Positions 24,997 through 36,621 of a DNA stretch of 64,000 nt are shown piece by piece. This stretch comes from Lepraria neglecta (Eukaryota; Ascomycota; Lecanoromycetes; Lecanorales; Stereocaulaceae). Both the position numbers and the translations under genes were made by a program. Numbering within the stretch: position 1 is the first letter of the stretch; each line of letters begins with the position of its first letter. The stretch spans positions 2,983,501 through 3,047,500 of the forward strand of contig CM065646.1 of NCBI GenBank assembly GCA_033220425.1, in the 5' to 3' direction. The notes under the pieces were generated by a model. The model saw nothing but the letters and a program-made list of their open reading frames with translations, was not told the DNA's origin and searched no databases.

Positions 24997-25175
24997 TGTT
25001 GTATGCTATTAGCCATTTTCCTTTATCACCATTTCTTTGTCAACATTCTAGCGTCTTCTACTGTTTGACACTCCATCATGTATATTAGGAGCCTCATTCC
25101 ATAGATTCTGGCTCCTTAAGCTGTTCACATTCATAGATCTCATTGATACATTGCAACGCTTACACCATAGCGACA
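24997..25175 (+). repeat. 3' LTR of the Copia element
   Basis: 179 bp, preceded by a G-rich polypurine tract (GCTGGGGGGGTG) and followed by the CAATG duplication. Confidence 0.95.
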
Positions 25176-25180
25176 CAATG

Positions 25181-27147
25181 GCTCAACGCCTCTACATGCT
25201 GCTGCCTCTCGCAAGCGAGAACATGGTTTGACTCCTTTGTGAACACGGATGCGACACGCTTGTTGAGGACTGCAAGGGTCTGATCCCAGAGTGTTATGCG
25301 GCCAATAAGGGTTATAGCAAGGTCGCTGATTTTCTGCGCGAGACAAGAGCTAAACAAGAAGCTTTGAAGGGCAAGTCGCAGCCCCAGACAAAGCGAACAG
25401 TAAAACCCAAAAATTTCCGGGCTATGAAACAGCTGCAAACCGCGATCGACTCTAGTAACCGAGAACTCTGTCGTCTTTTGGTAGCAAGCAGAGGAACGGA
25501 GATTCTAGAATTACAACAATTCGGCCCAATGCCTACTTCCGCTTTGATTCACGCAATTTTCTCTCACCAGCCTGATATTGCGACCGACTTGATCGAAGCT
25601 GGATCTCCAATCACTGGCCGAACCGATACCCCGGGTTATGGCGTTTTCATGCATGCGCAGAAATGGGACACACATCTACCCTTGAGACCCTACTCCGAAA
25701 ATACCCATACGCGCTTCCAGATCGATTTTTTTGCGGCCTAGTGCATCCGATATACCTTGCTGTTAATTTCCAGTGATTAGGTTGTTTGAGCTTACTTCTT
25801 GAATGGGCGCGTGATACGATGGAGCCGATTCACAATAAGCAGAGCAAGATCTACTCTAGTGTAGTCAGACGGGGAGGAAGCGGCAATTCTCAGAGCGCCT
25901 CGACCGATCTGCACGCTCCCGAAGTTGCGTCTGGGACACAGGTTTCACCGCGAGCTCGCGCAGCATCAAATCCCCTTACAGGACAGCTCAGTATGTTGCT
26001 GAACACACAGATTGATCGACGAAATTTAGAACAGGAGCAGAATTAGAGAATTAATCACTGGGGACTCACCCCTCATAATCACATCGGAACCCCCCTACAT
26101 GTGGTTGCTCTACAGAATCGGTCTCGGAGGCAAGCTTTTGAAGATTGCCAACGTGTTGCTTGACGCGGGTGCCGACATCGATGCTTTGGACGAGGACCTC
26201 AGTACTCCTTTACATTGGGCTTCATCAGTAGGGTTCCAGGAGATGATGCAGCTGCTCTTTGAACGCGGAGCCAACATTTATTCCCGCGATCGATGGAGAG
26301 ACACCACTTATGCTTGAGAACTTGACTCACCCGGGCAGATCACAGGGGTTTCGGTTTCGGAGAGTAAAATCCGGAGAACATAACATTCGGAATTATAAAG
26401 GCATGGATGCTGATTATCTCCATCTTTCACACCAGGGTTACGTCAAATCTGCGGATCCAGGCTGGTTCCGAAACTCTTTGACGAACCTTGATATCTTTGG
26501 CAATTCTGCATGGAACGCCTTGATGGCTTCATGGAACTTCAACCAAGGCCAATTGATATCCTGTCTTCGGGATAATTGTACAACAGACGAATCCAAGCGA
26601 TTGTTATGGGAGCACAGTCCCAGGTTTGGCAATATCAGCCTTTACCATCGTATACGCGAAGATCCGGCCTTGTTGAAGGCTATGCTCTATTTCAAGCCAG
26701 ACAATGTGTCATTGAACAAACGCTCTGAATTCTACAATACTCCTTTGTGGACTGCAGCGGCCAAGGGTAGATGTAAAGAGATGCACCTTCTCATACGTGC
26801 AGGCGCCAATATCGATCAAGTCAGTGGCGAAAACGGTACACCACTAGAAGGTGCTTGCCAGTCGGGTCGGCTTCCTGCCGTGAAGCTGCTTATATCCTGT
26901 GGTGCTAGAACGAGGAACATTGAAGGAGACGATAGCACTGAACGAAGGTCTCTTTTTTACAGGAATAGCCAACACCATCCTAAAGTTAGGAACTGGCTTC
27001 TGAATGGCAGATTTCAGGAGACGCCCAAATTGATAGCAAGCCGCCCCTGGAGTTCATTTTTTGGGCTGCGTCCTTCCAATTGTATGCGGTCTGATACATG
27101 GGATCCAGAATCTGGGAAGATAATCCAGCGAGGAGCGACTGGCGTTT
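25181..27147 (+). pseudogene. NLR relic, right part (ankyrin repeats)
   Basis: The ankyrin region interrupted at 9970 resumes here. Ankyrin-like blocks include LLCEHGCDTLVEDCKGLIPE, LLVASRGTEILELQQFG, NVLLDAGADIDALDEDLSTP, LHWASSVGFQEMMQLLFERG and LIRAGANIDQVSGENGTPLE. The frame changes or stops near 25230, 25741, 26046 and 26290, and the longest clean segment is 26259-27147 (296 codons). Tandem ankyrins in intact fungal NLRs act as ligand-sensing modules. Since the Copia insert alone would kill the gene, the other lesions may predate or follow it; this sequence alone cannot date them. Confidence 0.8.
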
Positions 27148-27165
27148 GATCCGAGGCATCGGACA

Positions 27166-27660
27166 ATGGAAGAGCAGCGGTCTGGGCACACGGTCCGGGT
27201 CAGGGAAGTGACAAGCGGGATCTGCGCTCTCGTCGTCGAAAGCTACAAGGTCATCAATGTGAACGAGCTGGGTCTAGAGGAAGGTGAACTCCTGACGGTC
27301 ATTGAAGTATCTGGCACTAGATGGTGGGAAGGCCGCCAAACACTGGGCGTTCACGAAACCTGGACTGGATTATTTCCAAAATCTTGTATTTCTACTAAAG
27401 TTGCGTGCGTTATTGGAGACAATACCCCCAGGCGCATCATCCGACTATCTTCCCGTGAAGAAGGGAGAGCACGTCTTTATTATCAATGAAGGAAGGATGA
27501 TCTCCATAACAGTATCGGTCGAAATCGGCAGGACAAGCGTGAAAGCTATTAAACATGCAACATGCGCTATCCAGAGGCCAGAGTCCTTTAAACGTGTAGG
27601 AGCGAAGACGACGAGTGGTCTGACCTTGTTGAAGGCGACATCATTAAAGACGTCGTGCTC
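27166..27660 (+). pseudogene. SH3-like segments after the NLR ankyrins
   Basis: ATG at 27166 opens 107 codons containing a good SH3 pattern: ALVVESYKV, then ELGLEEGELLTVIE, then WWEGR, then TGLFPKSCI, matching the ALYDY..ELSF-x-GD..WW-x-G..GLFP-x-N-Y signature. A second SH3-like stretch follows in another frame (SDYLPVKKGEHVFIINE), and a possible third trace (DEWSDLVEGDIIKD near 27610-27650). The region begins 19 bp after the ankyrin frame ends, so it may be the original C-terminus of the NLR or a separate small gene. Frames are broken. Confidence 0.5.
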
Positions 27661-28700
27661 ACTACTATTGTGATTGTTGCAAGGGCAAACCTAAATATCT
27701 GGAAGGCCAGATCAAAGATGGACGTCGCCCTCTATTGCCCAGACGCAACGCTACGCTGGACAGTTACATCTGCCTACCTAATCTTCCTCCTGATGCTTCC
27801 TCCTGATGCTTCCAGTGGGGATTCAGCCACCATAACTCCAAATGACCAGCGTTGGATATGGCCCATGGTACCATCTGAGGCGGGAATCAAGTGGAAGAAG
27901 ACGCTTCCATGTGGGCCTACTGATCAGATCATCATGGAGCAGATGGAGAAGACCTTAGCCGGCCTAACGATGTCACAGGATCAATGAGGAAAGCCTCAGA
28001 CCCGTGACCTTGACTGGAAATGGTTTCCAAAGCTTGCGAGCGATATTGGCGAATATCGGAAACCGTCTACCTCGCTGTGAAGACATTGCTCTCCATCTCG
28101 CACACTGAAGGGAAGGAACCTGGTAGGTTCTGTGAGTACATCGTTATGGCTCATCACGTTGACCATTTTAGACATGATCGCGGAGTTTGTTTCAAGTATG
28201 AAGTAGGAACGAAAACCAAGACCTGTGATGCTGCATCGTCCTTCGCTGTTATTGTGTTGGATTCACTACTGTGGAGAGGGTGCTCGTTGGTGTCAGATAG
28301 GAGGGTGTAGCGAATTACTTGCTGAGTGGATTGAGCTTGGGGAAGCGAAGAGCCCCTGAAAGTGCGCGGGAGTGCAGGGGAGCGCAGTTGAGGGTCTCGA
28401 CAACTATCGAGGGTCGTATGCATTGGATGCGATGCGGAGAGGAAAAGTGGCGGGCTTGATTGGCTAGGGTTGTACGGTTTTGGCCTCACATATTCTTACT
28501 ACTTGGGTTGAATTGGACTCGAATTGTAACGCATGATTTTATTAGGCTTTTGCTGAATAATTCAGTATGGTCAACGCATGCTGTGAGCCGTAAATCTAGC
28601 TGGAATGATCATCCAACCTGGATACACCAATGTCCAACACAGAGTAGACATCCACCTGAAATCACAAACGAGAGAACACATCAACAGCAGGCAATCTGGT
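27661..28700. other. Mostly empty interval downstream of the NLR relic
   Basis: A plus-strand frame at 27655-27987 has no recognised homology and contains a 12-bp direct duplication (CTGATGCTTCCT type) near 27790-27815. The rest shows nothing I can support; it includes the 3' end of the zinc-finger gene. Confidence 0.4.
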
Positions 28701-31700
28701 TCAGTGCCCCGAGCAAAGATCATCCTCCTTCCCACCCCATCCAGTCCACCCCGGCCCCAGCTCAAACGTCGTCACCCTAGGCGACAATCTAGGAAACCCA
28801 TGCCCCGCAGCACGCCGTCTCCAATCCTCTTCAGTAGGATGTTGCTGCTGCCACGCCCTCAATATCCAATACCTATTTTCCAACTGCTCGACATAAGCCT
28901 TCAGCCCGGATCTAGGCGCCTTAGGAGCAAAATTATGCCTCGGCAACGAGCACCTTGTATAGCCGATATGTTGGAAGTCCTTTCCAATCCATTCGCATTC
29001 GCAGGGGGAGCAACGGCTGGCTGTGTATGGGTTGAAATAGCATGTACCGAATTCGGCGGCGAATTGTATGTTTAGGAGATCCCATTTGTATGATTGCAAC
29101 TCTCCTGCTTGGTAGAGGAGTTCTCGGAGGAGACGATAGAGGTAGCTTAGGATGAGGCCGTCGCAGGCGTTGAGGAAGGCGATATTGAGGATTCGTTCGA
29201 TGCGCGAGTCCATGTCTTTCCGTTTCGGATTGTTTTTAGGCCAGTATAAGGTCTTGCAAAATTGGTTGAAGGGTTCGAAGAGCGTGTAGTGGCCGTAGGA
29301 ATACATAGCGTAGAGTCGCTGCGTATGGCGGTATGGAGATCTGATACCGTGCTTCTCTTTGATAGCTGGGATCATCAGGGCCCACTCTGGAGGTGCGGTG
29401 GTGTGGTCGATTATGCACTTCATCAGCAGATCGGGGTGACCGCATTCGTACCAGTGGTTTTCGACGTCTTCCACCTGGTGCTGAAAACTGCAGTAGCGTA
29501 CCTTCGTCTTAGGCCCGCAACCGAAACAGATGGAGCCGGGTGACTCCTGGTCGGGAATTCGCGCTTCACAACCACCTATGCGGCACTGGAAGAAAAGTCT
29601 ATCATGCCGCCTGACGGGATAGCCAGCTGCCTCACAAGCCTGGTATTCTGCCAGCTTGGACGAGGTGAGGAAATCTGGATGACCTGGCGTATACCGAGTG
29701 TCTGGCCAAGGGATGGCGTGCGGGACTATGATGACTTTATCTCCGTTGTGTGCCATCAGCGGTGCCTGAGTGCCAGTGTTCCCTGGATAGAGGATCACTG
29801 GGGCGTAAGCAGCGTAGCCCGATGATCTCGCTCGGAGCCTTGAACGCAGCTGGAAATACCCATGCATTTCTTCCCACAGGAATACATTTATCTTATTGAA
29901 GAACAAGTCGACTGGCGTGTATGTAGCATAAGTCCACGGGAATTCAATCCCTGTGGAAGCATCCTTTTGTAGTAACCTTATGACTCGTAGTACACCTGGG
30001 GCAATCAAGCGGTACCCAGAATCGAAAGAGGGATCGTCATCCCTCGCGAAGGGATCCACAATCGCGAAGGATTCCACAGGTCTCTTCGCTTTGATCAAAA
30101 CAGTATCAATAGAGGGATCATCAAAAATCGCGAAGGGATCCGGGTGACTAGGATCAAAAATCGCGAAGGAATCCAAAAGTCTCCCCGGTCTGAGCGTAAT
30201 GTCGCTACGAGGAGGGGAGGCTTGTGGAGTAGATTCATCGTCGGTTGCATCATTTTCAGAGCCACTCGCACCGTGAATGGCTGAGTCGGACAGATTGACG
30301 TCTGGCTTCGAATCGCTTCCTGCGGAAGTAGTTTCAATGTCTGGGGCATGCGTTTCGACAGCGACCGATCTCTCAGAAGACCTCTTGATGACTTCTGGCA
30401 CCTGCACATTGATAACGTCCAGAGCAGGCTGGGTCGTAGCAGCTTCCTTATCTTCAGGGGATGAAGCTCGACCGCCCAACTTAGACTCTTCTAGTACAGG
30501 TCCTGGTGCATGTATTGCTCGCCTCTGAGCCGCCCTTCTCCTTTGTGCAGCCCCTTTCGCCTTCTTTTTGTTAGCTGTACGAGGCGTGCCAGGGGACGAT
30601 CCCATGCTAGGGACAGCAGTTTCGACCGCATCTGTCTTATTGATGCTCTCCGACGCAACCACGGTCCCACTCCCGGTGTCTTGTGAAGATGCTTCTTCTT
30701 TGGATTGCTCTGAAAATTGCGCTGGCGGTTTCTTGATGTCTGTCGATGTGTGCGATTCCACGAGTCCCTGGGCTTGATTTTGCTTCGTTGAATTCTTCGG
30801 ACTATCCTTCGTGTCATCAGCAGCTGGTTTATCTGTGTTCGTGGTTGGACAAGTAAGGAAGAGCAGGAGATCAAGGAGGATTTTGCCGGCGTTGACGAGT
30901 TTTGCGGTAACCTCAGCTGTCTGGATGTCCACGTTATGCAGGTTATTATATTGATCGATGATGACATTGGCGTGTTCTATCGTCTGCCGAGTTGTCTCTT
31001 CTTCTTTTTGGGTGTTCTGCGAGCTGTGACCCTGGTTCGAGCGGCGCGTAAAAGGAAGAGGGGGCTGATTGCTTCTCTGTAATCTGTCAGATGGCACTTG
31101 GGTATAAGAGGAAGGCTCGAACGTACGATGGGCTGCAGCAAAAATGATTTGGCTAGCGGCATAAGGTCTATGGCATATCGAACCTATGAGAGTTAGAGGA
31201 TTCTCGAAAATGCCGGAATGTTACTGACTGGGTCATTTAAGCTGCGGTTCCGGACCGAGACTAGGTGATGGCAAGCATCATTCTGCCATCTCGCTGTATA
31301 TTCCATATGAAATGGAATATGGCTCTCGTTCCAGAAGATAAGACAGTCTTCTGCTCTGTAAGAGCCTATTCGTTGCGCTAATTCCCTTTGCCTCTGCGCG
31401 ATAACGCCAGCGATTAAATGAGGGTTCTGGCGGACGAGCTCATTGCGCGCTGCGGTGTTGAGGGGCCTTATGATATTGTCGTCCTGGTCTCTGGAAAAGA
31501 CCTGGAATAGCGCCGTGGGCCTAGAGCTGCTGCTGCCTGCGTGATCTATATCATCGCTGTCGTTTTGGTTAGATACATATGTTCGACCTGAGGAACCCTC
31601 AGCAACTGCTCCATCATCCTCAGGGCTGCTGCTGTCTGCCTGATCTGGATCATTGCTGCCATGTTGATTAGGTACATCTGTTCGACCTGAGGAACCCTCA

Positions 31701-31723
31701 GCGACTGCTCCCGTATCAGCCAT
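28701..31723 (-). CDS. MYND-like zinc-finger protein, unknown function
   Basis: Two exons, 31723-31225 and 31183-28701, give 993 residues. The 41-bp intron (GTAACA, CTAACTC branch, CATAG) joins the two long frames in phase. The N-terminal half is disordered, rich in Ser, Asp, Glu, Thr and Lys, with an Arg/Lys patch (KKKAKGAAQRRRAAQRR). At about residues 697-745 a MYND-like zinc cluster has C-x4-C, C-x2-C, YCS-x2-HQ and a terminal H-x3-C. A Cys-rich, largely folded C-terminal region follows (CSPCECEWIGKD). MYND fingers usually bind Pro-rich partner peptides, so a scaffold role in nucleus or cytoplasm is possible. It starts with a duplicated 33-residue unit. Its neighbour is the NLR relic. Confidence 0.75.
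31543..31711 (-). repeat. In-frame duplication at the N-terminus of the zinc-finger gene
   Basis: Segments 31543-31612 and 31642-31711 are similar, sharing TTCGACCTGAGGAACCCTCA, with a 99-bp period. This encodes two 33-residue units, each containing GAVAEGSSGRT. Confidence 0.85.
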
Positions 31724-33416
31724 TGCCTATGTCTTATTTCTGGCAGTGTCAATTTATCGGGCGGGGCCTCGACACACACTGTCGCGCCAAGCTTTATTCT
31801 CTCGCCGCAACCTAGAGCTACTCGGTTCCACCAAATACATTAGAATGGCTTAGACAGAAGCAAGGAGTGCGACTTCAAATGTAAGGGTGTGGTGGGGAAA
31901 GTCGATAGTCCGTGTTAGGTTGATCTTGATCTATTTTAAGCGCGCAATTCGATAATGATAAACAGGCACTTCTGGAAGAACATCCGGCCCGAGTCCCATT
32001 CCAGGATTTTAAAACGGCAAGACTCACAAGCCTGCTCCCATCGGATTGGGAGGTGACTTGCTTCAGCAAATTCTATGCAGAATTTATCTCTCGAAGCGGT
32101 CGAGGGTAGAGCTATCGATCTTCAGAAGATCTGCACCACCCGAAGTGGCTGCTCTTTGAAGATGGGACAGCGGCTGGGGTCAAATTATTGTTCTTCAATT
32201 TGTTTGTCCTACACTACCCGATGTAGCTGCCGCTGAGACGGGATAGTCTTGCATTGTGTGCATGCTGCCCCTACACCACAGTTAGCTAATACAGGATTTC
32301 CGCTTATTCTAGTATATATTTACCATCTGATCATTTCTTCCTCCGCATGCAGTCTCAAGCATAATGGAGGTTTATACTCGAGTCCTCAGGGTCTTCTCCC
32401 ATGTCTATACTAGACTGTGTAGCACATTGTTTTCAGGCTCTCTCAAGGCCTCATTTGTCAGGGTGCAGGCAGGAATGCGAGCAAAACAAATTGTCAAATC
32501 ACGAGTTTAAGCTCGCCTGAATTGCAGGCAGCATGTACAAGTTAAACATGGCGGTCAACAGAAGAAGCATTGAAGCTTTGCATCCGCTGTTGTGTTCATG
32601 TTTGAAGGCGCTCGCATGCAACGACCAAGCACAGAGCGTATAGCTACATTTCATGTTAATTCTCACGCAAAGGAATCCTCAAATCGCATCGTCAGAGCAC
32701 GCATTAAGCACCAAGAGGCATGGAAAATAACTCCATAGCCAGGAAGAATCTCCCAGAATGCTCAAGTATGCTGTGGAAAACGAGGCCTTGGAGAAAAGCT
32801 AAGTCGACTTGACTACGCTGCTTCCAAAGTTCAGCACACGGTTGGCTATTCTGTCCCCAGGATCTAGCATGAGTATGGATAAATCAGAGGGCACTCGAAT
32901 GGATCTGGTCTGGTGGTATATTGGAAACAGGTGATCTTCAGGCATGACAGATCGGTTAGGCAGGTTTGTTGTGGGAGGAGGATGAAGCTGCTTGCTTTGA
33001 GGGCGGTGACTAGCAGACATTAAGGACAATCAAGGTGTGTAGAGAATGGCTTCTGCTGTTTGGCTCCGGAGAGGTCAACATGACATAAAAGTGTGTCATC
33101 TTCAGTGAGTTCCGGCACTAGAAAGAGAAGTCGAGTTGTAGAAAATGCCAAGCCGGCTGACGGTTAGCTAGTTCTAGTGCCAACTGCTGCATTTATCAAA
33201 CGCTTCCAAACATTACCAGCTTCCGCATGCAGCTCATCCATCTTGTGAGCTTATTGTCACATCGCAGATATTAAAGGAGTTTGTAAAGCTACTAACATAA
33301 CTATTACCATCATCCTCAATGCCAAATTCCTCCATATGAACATATGCAGCCCTCCTCAAACCATGCGAAAGATCACCATCTCACTCAATTAACATAGCTA
33401 AAGATCCTGCGCCAAC
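31724..33416. other. 1.7-kb intergenic region
   Basis: It lies between the divergently transcribed zinc-finger and KH genes. No frame shows family resemblance. One small inverted repeat is listed separately. Confidence 0.45.
33114..33181. repeat. Short inverted repeat
   Basis: GGCACTAGAA at 33114-33123 and its reverse complement TTCTAGTGCC at 33172-33181 are separated by 48 bp, about 235 bp upstream of the KH gene start. Confidence 0.5.
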
Positions 33417-35323
33417 ATGTCAGGACAAGCCAATGTCTCAGAGATCTTGAGAGCGCTCGGTGAATTTTTAAACAGCCTTTTTGGACAAGTGTCTAGATCT
33501 GACAATGCGTGCAGGAGCAGCATCTCGACCTGGAGGCACTCCTACGCAATCAGGTTCCCCCCAGCAAGGTCCCTTGCAGCAGCAACCGCCACCTCATGGC
33601 TACCCTCCCTCGTATCCTCCAGCAGGTCCTCCAGCGGGAGCTGCACCATACCCACTCCCTCAGCCAAGTTACTCTGGAAGCATTGATCTTAGCAACATCA
33701 AGCCAGTGAACTCAGGCTCTGTCAGCTTAGCGCCTGCATATGATGGCAGACCCGCCCGTGCTAGTAAGTCTTCCAAAGATATTACCAGCGCTCGGGAGTT
33801 GACGAAACTTCTTGCTAGCGCCAACTCGCGACAGCGACCCTAGAATGGCTGGCCGCCTATATCAACGGTCTAGATCACGCTCGCCATCTCCTCGCATGGC
33901 ACAAGGCTTTCGAGATAATTACAACCCCTACAGAGAGGAGCGCCGTGAAGAATATAGACGTCCCAATCCCATACCGTACGGACGTGAGAGAGACTTCACC
34001 CCAGATCAGAGAGGTCCCCTACCAGGCTCCCGGTTCACTCCCCCTCCAGGAAGAGGCTTCGGCGGGCCTGACGATCGGTCTCCTATGGGTCGTCGTGGAG
34101 GTGATGAAAATAACGTCGAACTTATTCCTATTGATGCCGGCTTCGTGGGCCTAATCATTGGCCGCCAAGGCGAGACGTTACGACGTGTGGAAGCCGATAC
34201 ATCAACTCGAGTCCAATTCATCACCGGCCCTGAGAATAGCGGACCAATGCGGCAATGCAAGATTACAGGGCCCTGGCATGCGCGTGAAAATGCAAAAGCG
34301 GAGATCTACCGCATTATTGAAGAGAATGGCCATGCTGTTGGTTCCTCTGTAGCAGGAAGAGCGCCTCCGCCTCCTGGTCGTGACATGGGAATTGGTGTCA
34401 GCGGTGGAGCTAAACAAGTTAGTACAGGTCAGCCGGCGCTTCGAGACAATGAGGAAGCTATAAAGATCATGGTCCCCAATAGGACAGTCGGTCTAATTAT
34501 TGGCCGTGGCGGTGAAACAATCCGAGACCTACAAGAGAGAAGCGCGTGCCATGTAAATATCGTTGGGGAGGAAAAGAGTGTCAATGGTTTACGGCCCGTA
34601 AATCTGATTGGCACACCTTCTGCAGCCGCCATGGCTAAAGAGCTCATCATGGAAATTGTTGAAAGTGACACCAAGAACCTTGCAAATCAAGGCGGTATGC
34701 CGAAGGAAAATCCGGGAGTACCACATCTTAGGGGGGTGATGGTGACAGAATCAATGATAGGATCATTGTACCATCAGAGGCTGTAGGCATGATTATTGGC
34801 AAAGGTTTGTCGCTCTGCCATCAGATGTAAGAAGTCGCTGACAAGCTTATAAAGGAGGGGAGACAATCAAAGCTATGCAGGCTGAGACAGGCTGCAAGAT
34901 CAATGTCTCACCTGGCCAAGAGGCTGAACGTGAGATTGGCTTGGTGGGATCCCGCGACGCCATCGAGCGTGCCAAACTAGCGATTATGGAGAAAGTGCAT
35001 ACAGTAGTAAGTCCAATAGCTCGTCCTTCGTCGCACCGTAACTCACCCCACAACAGCAGGAAAAGAACAATCGCTCAGGCGGTGGAGGAGGCGGTCGTCG
35101 CGAAGCCCAACAATTCAACGGGCCGTCATATCCCAATATTCAGCCCCCAACCCAGCGCCAGCAAGATCTTCCACAAAATGGTCAAAATGCACAATCGCAG
35201 CCCCCAGCTGGTGGTGAAGATCCGTATGCAGCTTACGGTGGCTATGAAGCTTATGCAATGCTGTGGTATAATTACCAACAACAAGCTCAACAAAACCCTC
35301 AGAATGGTCCCCCAGGCTCGTGA
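33417..35323 (+). CDS. Three-KH-domain RNA-binding protein (frameshifted)
   Basis: Five exons: 33417-33459, 33515-33763, 33819-34804, 34855-35006 and 35057-35323. Introns are 50-55 bp with good signals. The order is a Pro/Gln-rich N-terminus, an SR/RG-rich linker (RSRSRSPSPRM), KH1 (GLIIGRQGETLRR), KH2 (GLIIGRGGETIRDL), KH3 (GMIIGKGGETIKAM) and a Gln/Tyr-rich tail. KH domains bind single-stranded RNA through the GxxG loop; the layout resembles fungal FUBP/Rnc1-type regulators of mRNA stability. The summed exons are one base short of a multiple of three: between KH2 and KH3 a run of six G (34731-34736) must be seven for KH3 to follow in frame, and no alternative intron fixes this. As written the product ends at 34786, after KH2. 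It is either a real mutation or a homopolymer error. Confidence 0.85.
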
Positions 35324-36621
35324 TGTTGTGTGACTAGAAATGATGATTATGACGCTGTGACATGACACACTTGTATGCATGCATGATATGACGCTTGATA
35401 CCCGAATGGTTGGTACATATCGCTTTACATTACATCGCATGATATCACACTCTCCAGGACACCCCTTGGATGGCACTCTCGACATATACTCTTACCGCAT
35501 GGCTGGCGCTTCGCATTGATCGTGCTGGCATTCTCAGTTGGGCGTGACACGACGAAAGATGACTGTGACATTCTTTTCTACCGGATACGCGAATACTTCT
35601 TCAATCACTTCCGGCATTTTATCGCCAACCAGTCATTCATGCTTTCATTTTTTACATTTTTCAAAGATTTTCGCCATCACTCGGATCCACGCCGCATGGG
35701 CAATCTTCAGATGAGGTAGGTAGAGGGAGCATCTTATTCGATTGTTATAATAGAATAGGGTAGACGGAACTTCCGACTGTACAAGCCATTCATTCGTGTA
35801 CATAACAGCTTCAGTCTCCAATCGAGACATCTCTCTTGGCCTCCATTGAATATCAAATAGCTGACTGACAGCTCCGATATTCACTCAAAACGTCTTTCTA
35901 GCCCTCTCACATGCATCGATTGGCCGTTTCTTGCCCTCTAGCATGTATTGATCGCTCAAGTGATAGCTTCAGCGTCCCTACAAACATATCTCTGGCACTC
36001 CAAAAGTTTATTCATTGATTGAGTGACGGCATGAGCCGTTGCACATACTACAAGCAAATACACGAACCATCGAGTGAGCTTTTTCGATGATCCTTACCTT
36101 ATATGTGATGTACACACTTTGCTCTTCAACTCTCTTCTATGGTGAACCACTATCGGTTCTACCTGTGCCATTCTAGTATCCCTATTCCGAGGTCGCGAGA
36201 AGCATCAAACGCTGAGAGATCAGCTCTGCTATAGGGGATCGAAGGGGACCACGGACTCAAAAACGTGTTAATAGCAATTTACTTGGTCCTCCATGTCATG
36301 TCATCACAGTGCTCGTTCCCCTACACTCCTTCGTACTCAGCGTACGAACCTTGACGTGCAAAGAAACCATTATTCAGAAAATGTTTATGAATCATCCAAC
36401 CTTGCTTGCTTGCTTGCTCAATAGGCGTATGATATGATACATGCTGCCCAAGAGGCTCTGTCTAGAACACTTGCACATGCGCCCTATCTACTCCTTCCTA
36501 GACGGAAAATATCCAAACCGTCGTGCCCCTGAGTATAAAAAAAACATGGTCTTTCGCAAGAACGCCGTCGCTGAACCGTATGATGATAGCCTCCCATTAT
36601 ATCAAACGCCGTTCTCGCGCA
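35324..36621. other. Convergent intergenic region
   Basis: 1.3 kb lies between the 3' ends of the KH gene and the PtaB-like gene. I see only a short GCTT tandem run near 36405-36420 and no coding signal. Confidence 0.45.

Larger units (their letters stand above)
9971..25175 (+). mobile_element. Ty1/Copia LTR retrotransposon (fossil) hosting a nested Gypsy element
   Basis: This is a complete-ended Copia-family element of 15,205 bp including its insert, or about 5.0 kb without the nested element and its extra TSD copy. It has two 179-bp LTRs (TG..CA) and a CAATG target-site duplication at 9966-9970 and 25176-25180. The left internal piece is 10150-10371 and the right one 20591-24996. In plus orientation the right piece shows Gag with a CCHC-type knuckle (about 21320-21400), protease (about 21610-21680), integrase (about 22150-22800), reverse transcriptase (about 23400-24100) and RNase H (about 24290-24660), the Copia order. 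A G-rich polypurine tract abuts the right LTR. It is inactive, with dozens of breaks and a strong RIP signature. It interrupts the NLR relic's ankyrin region. Confidence 0.92.
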
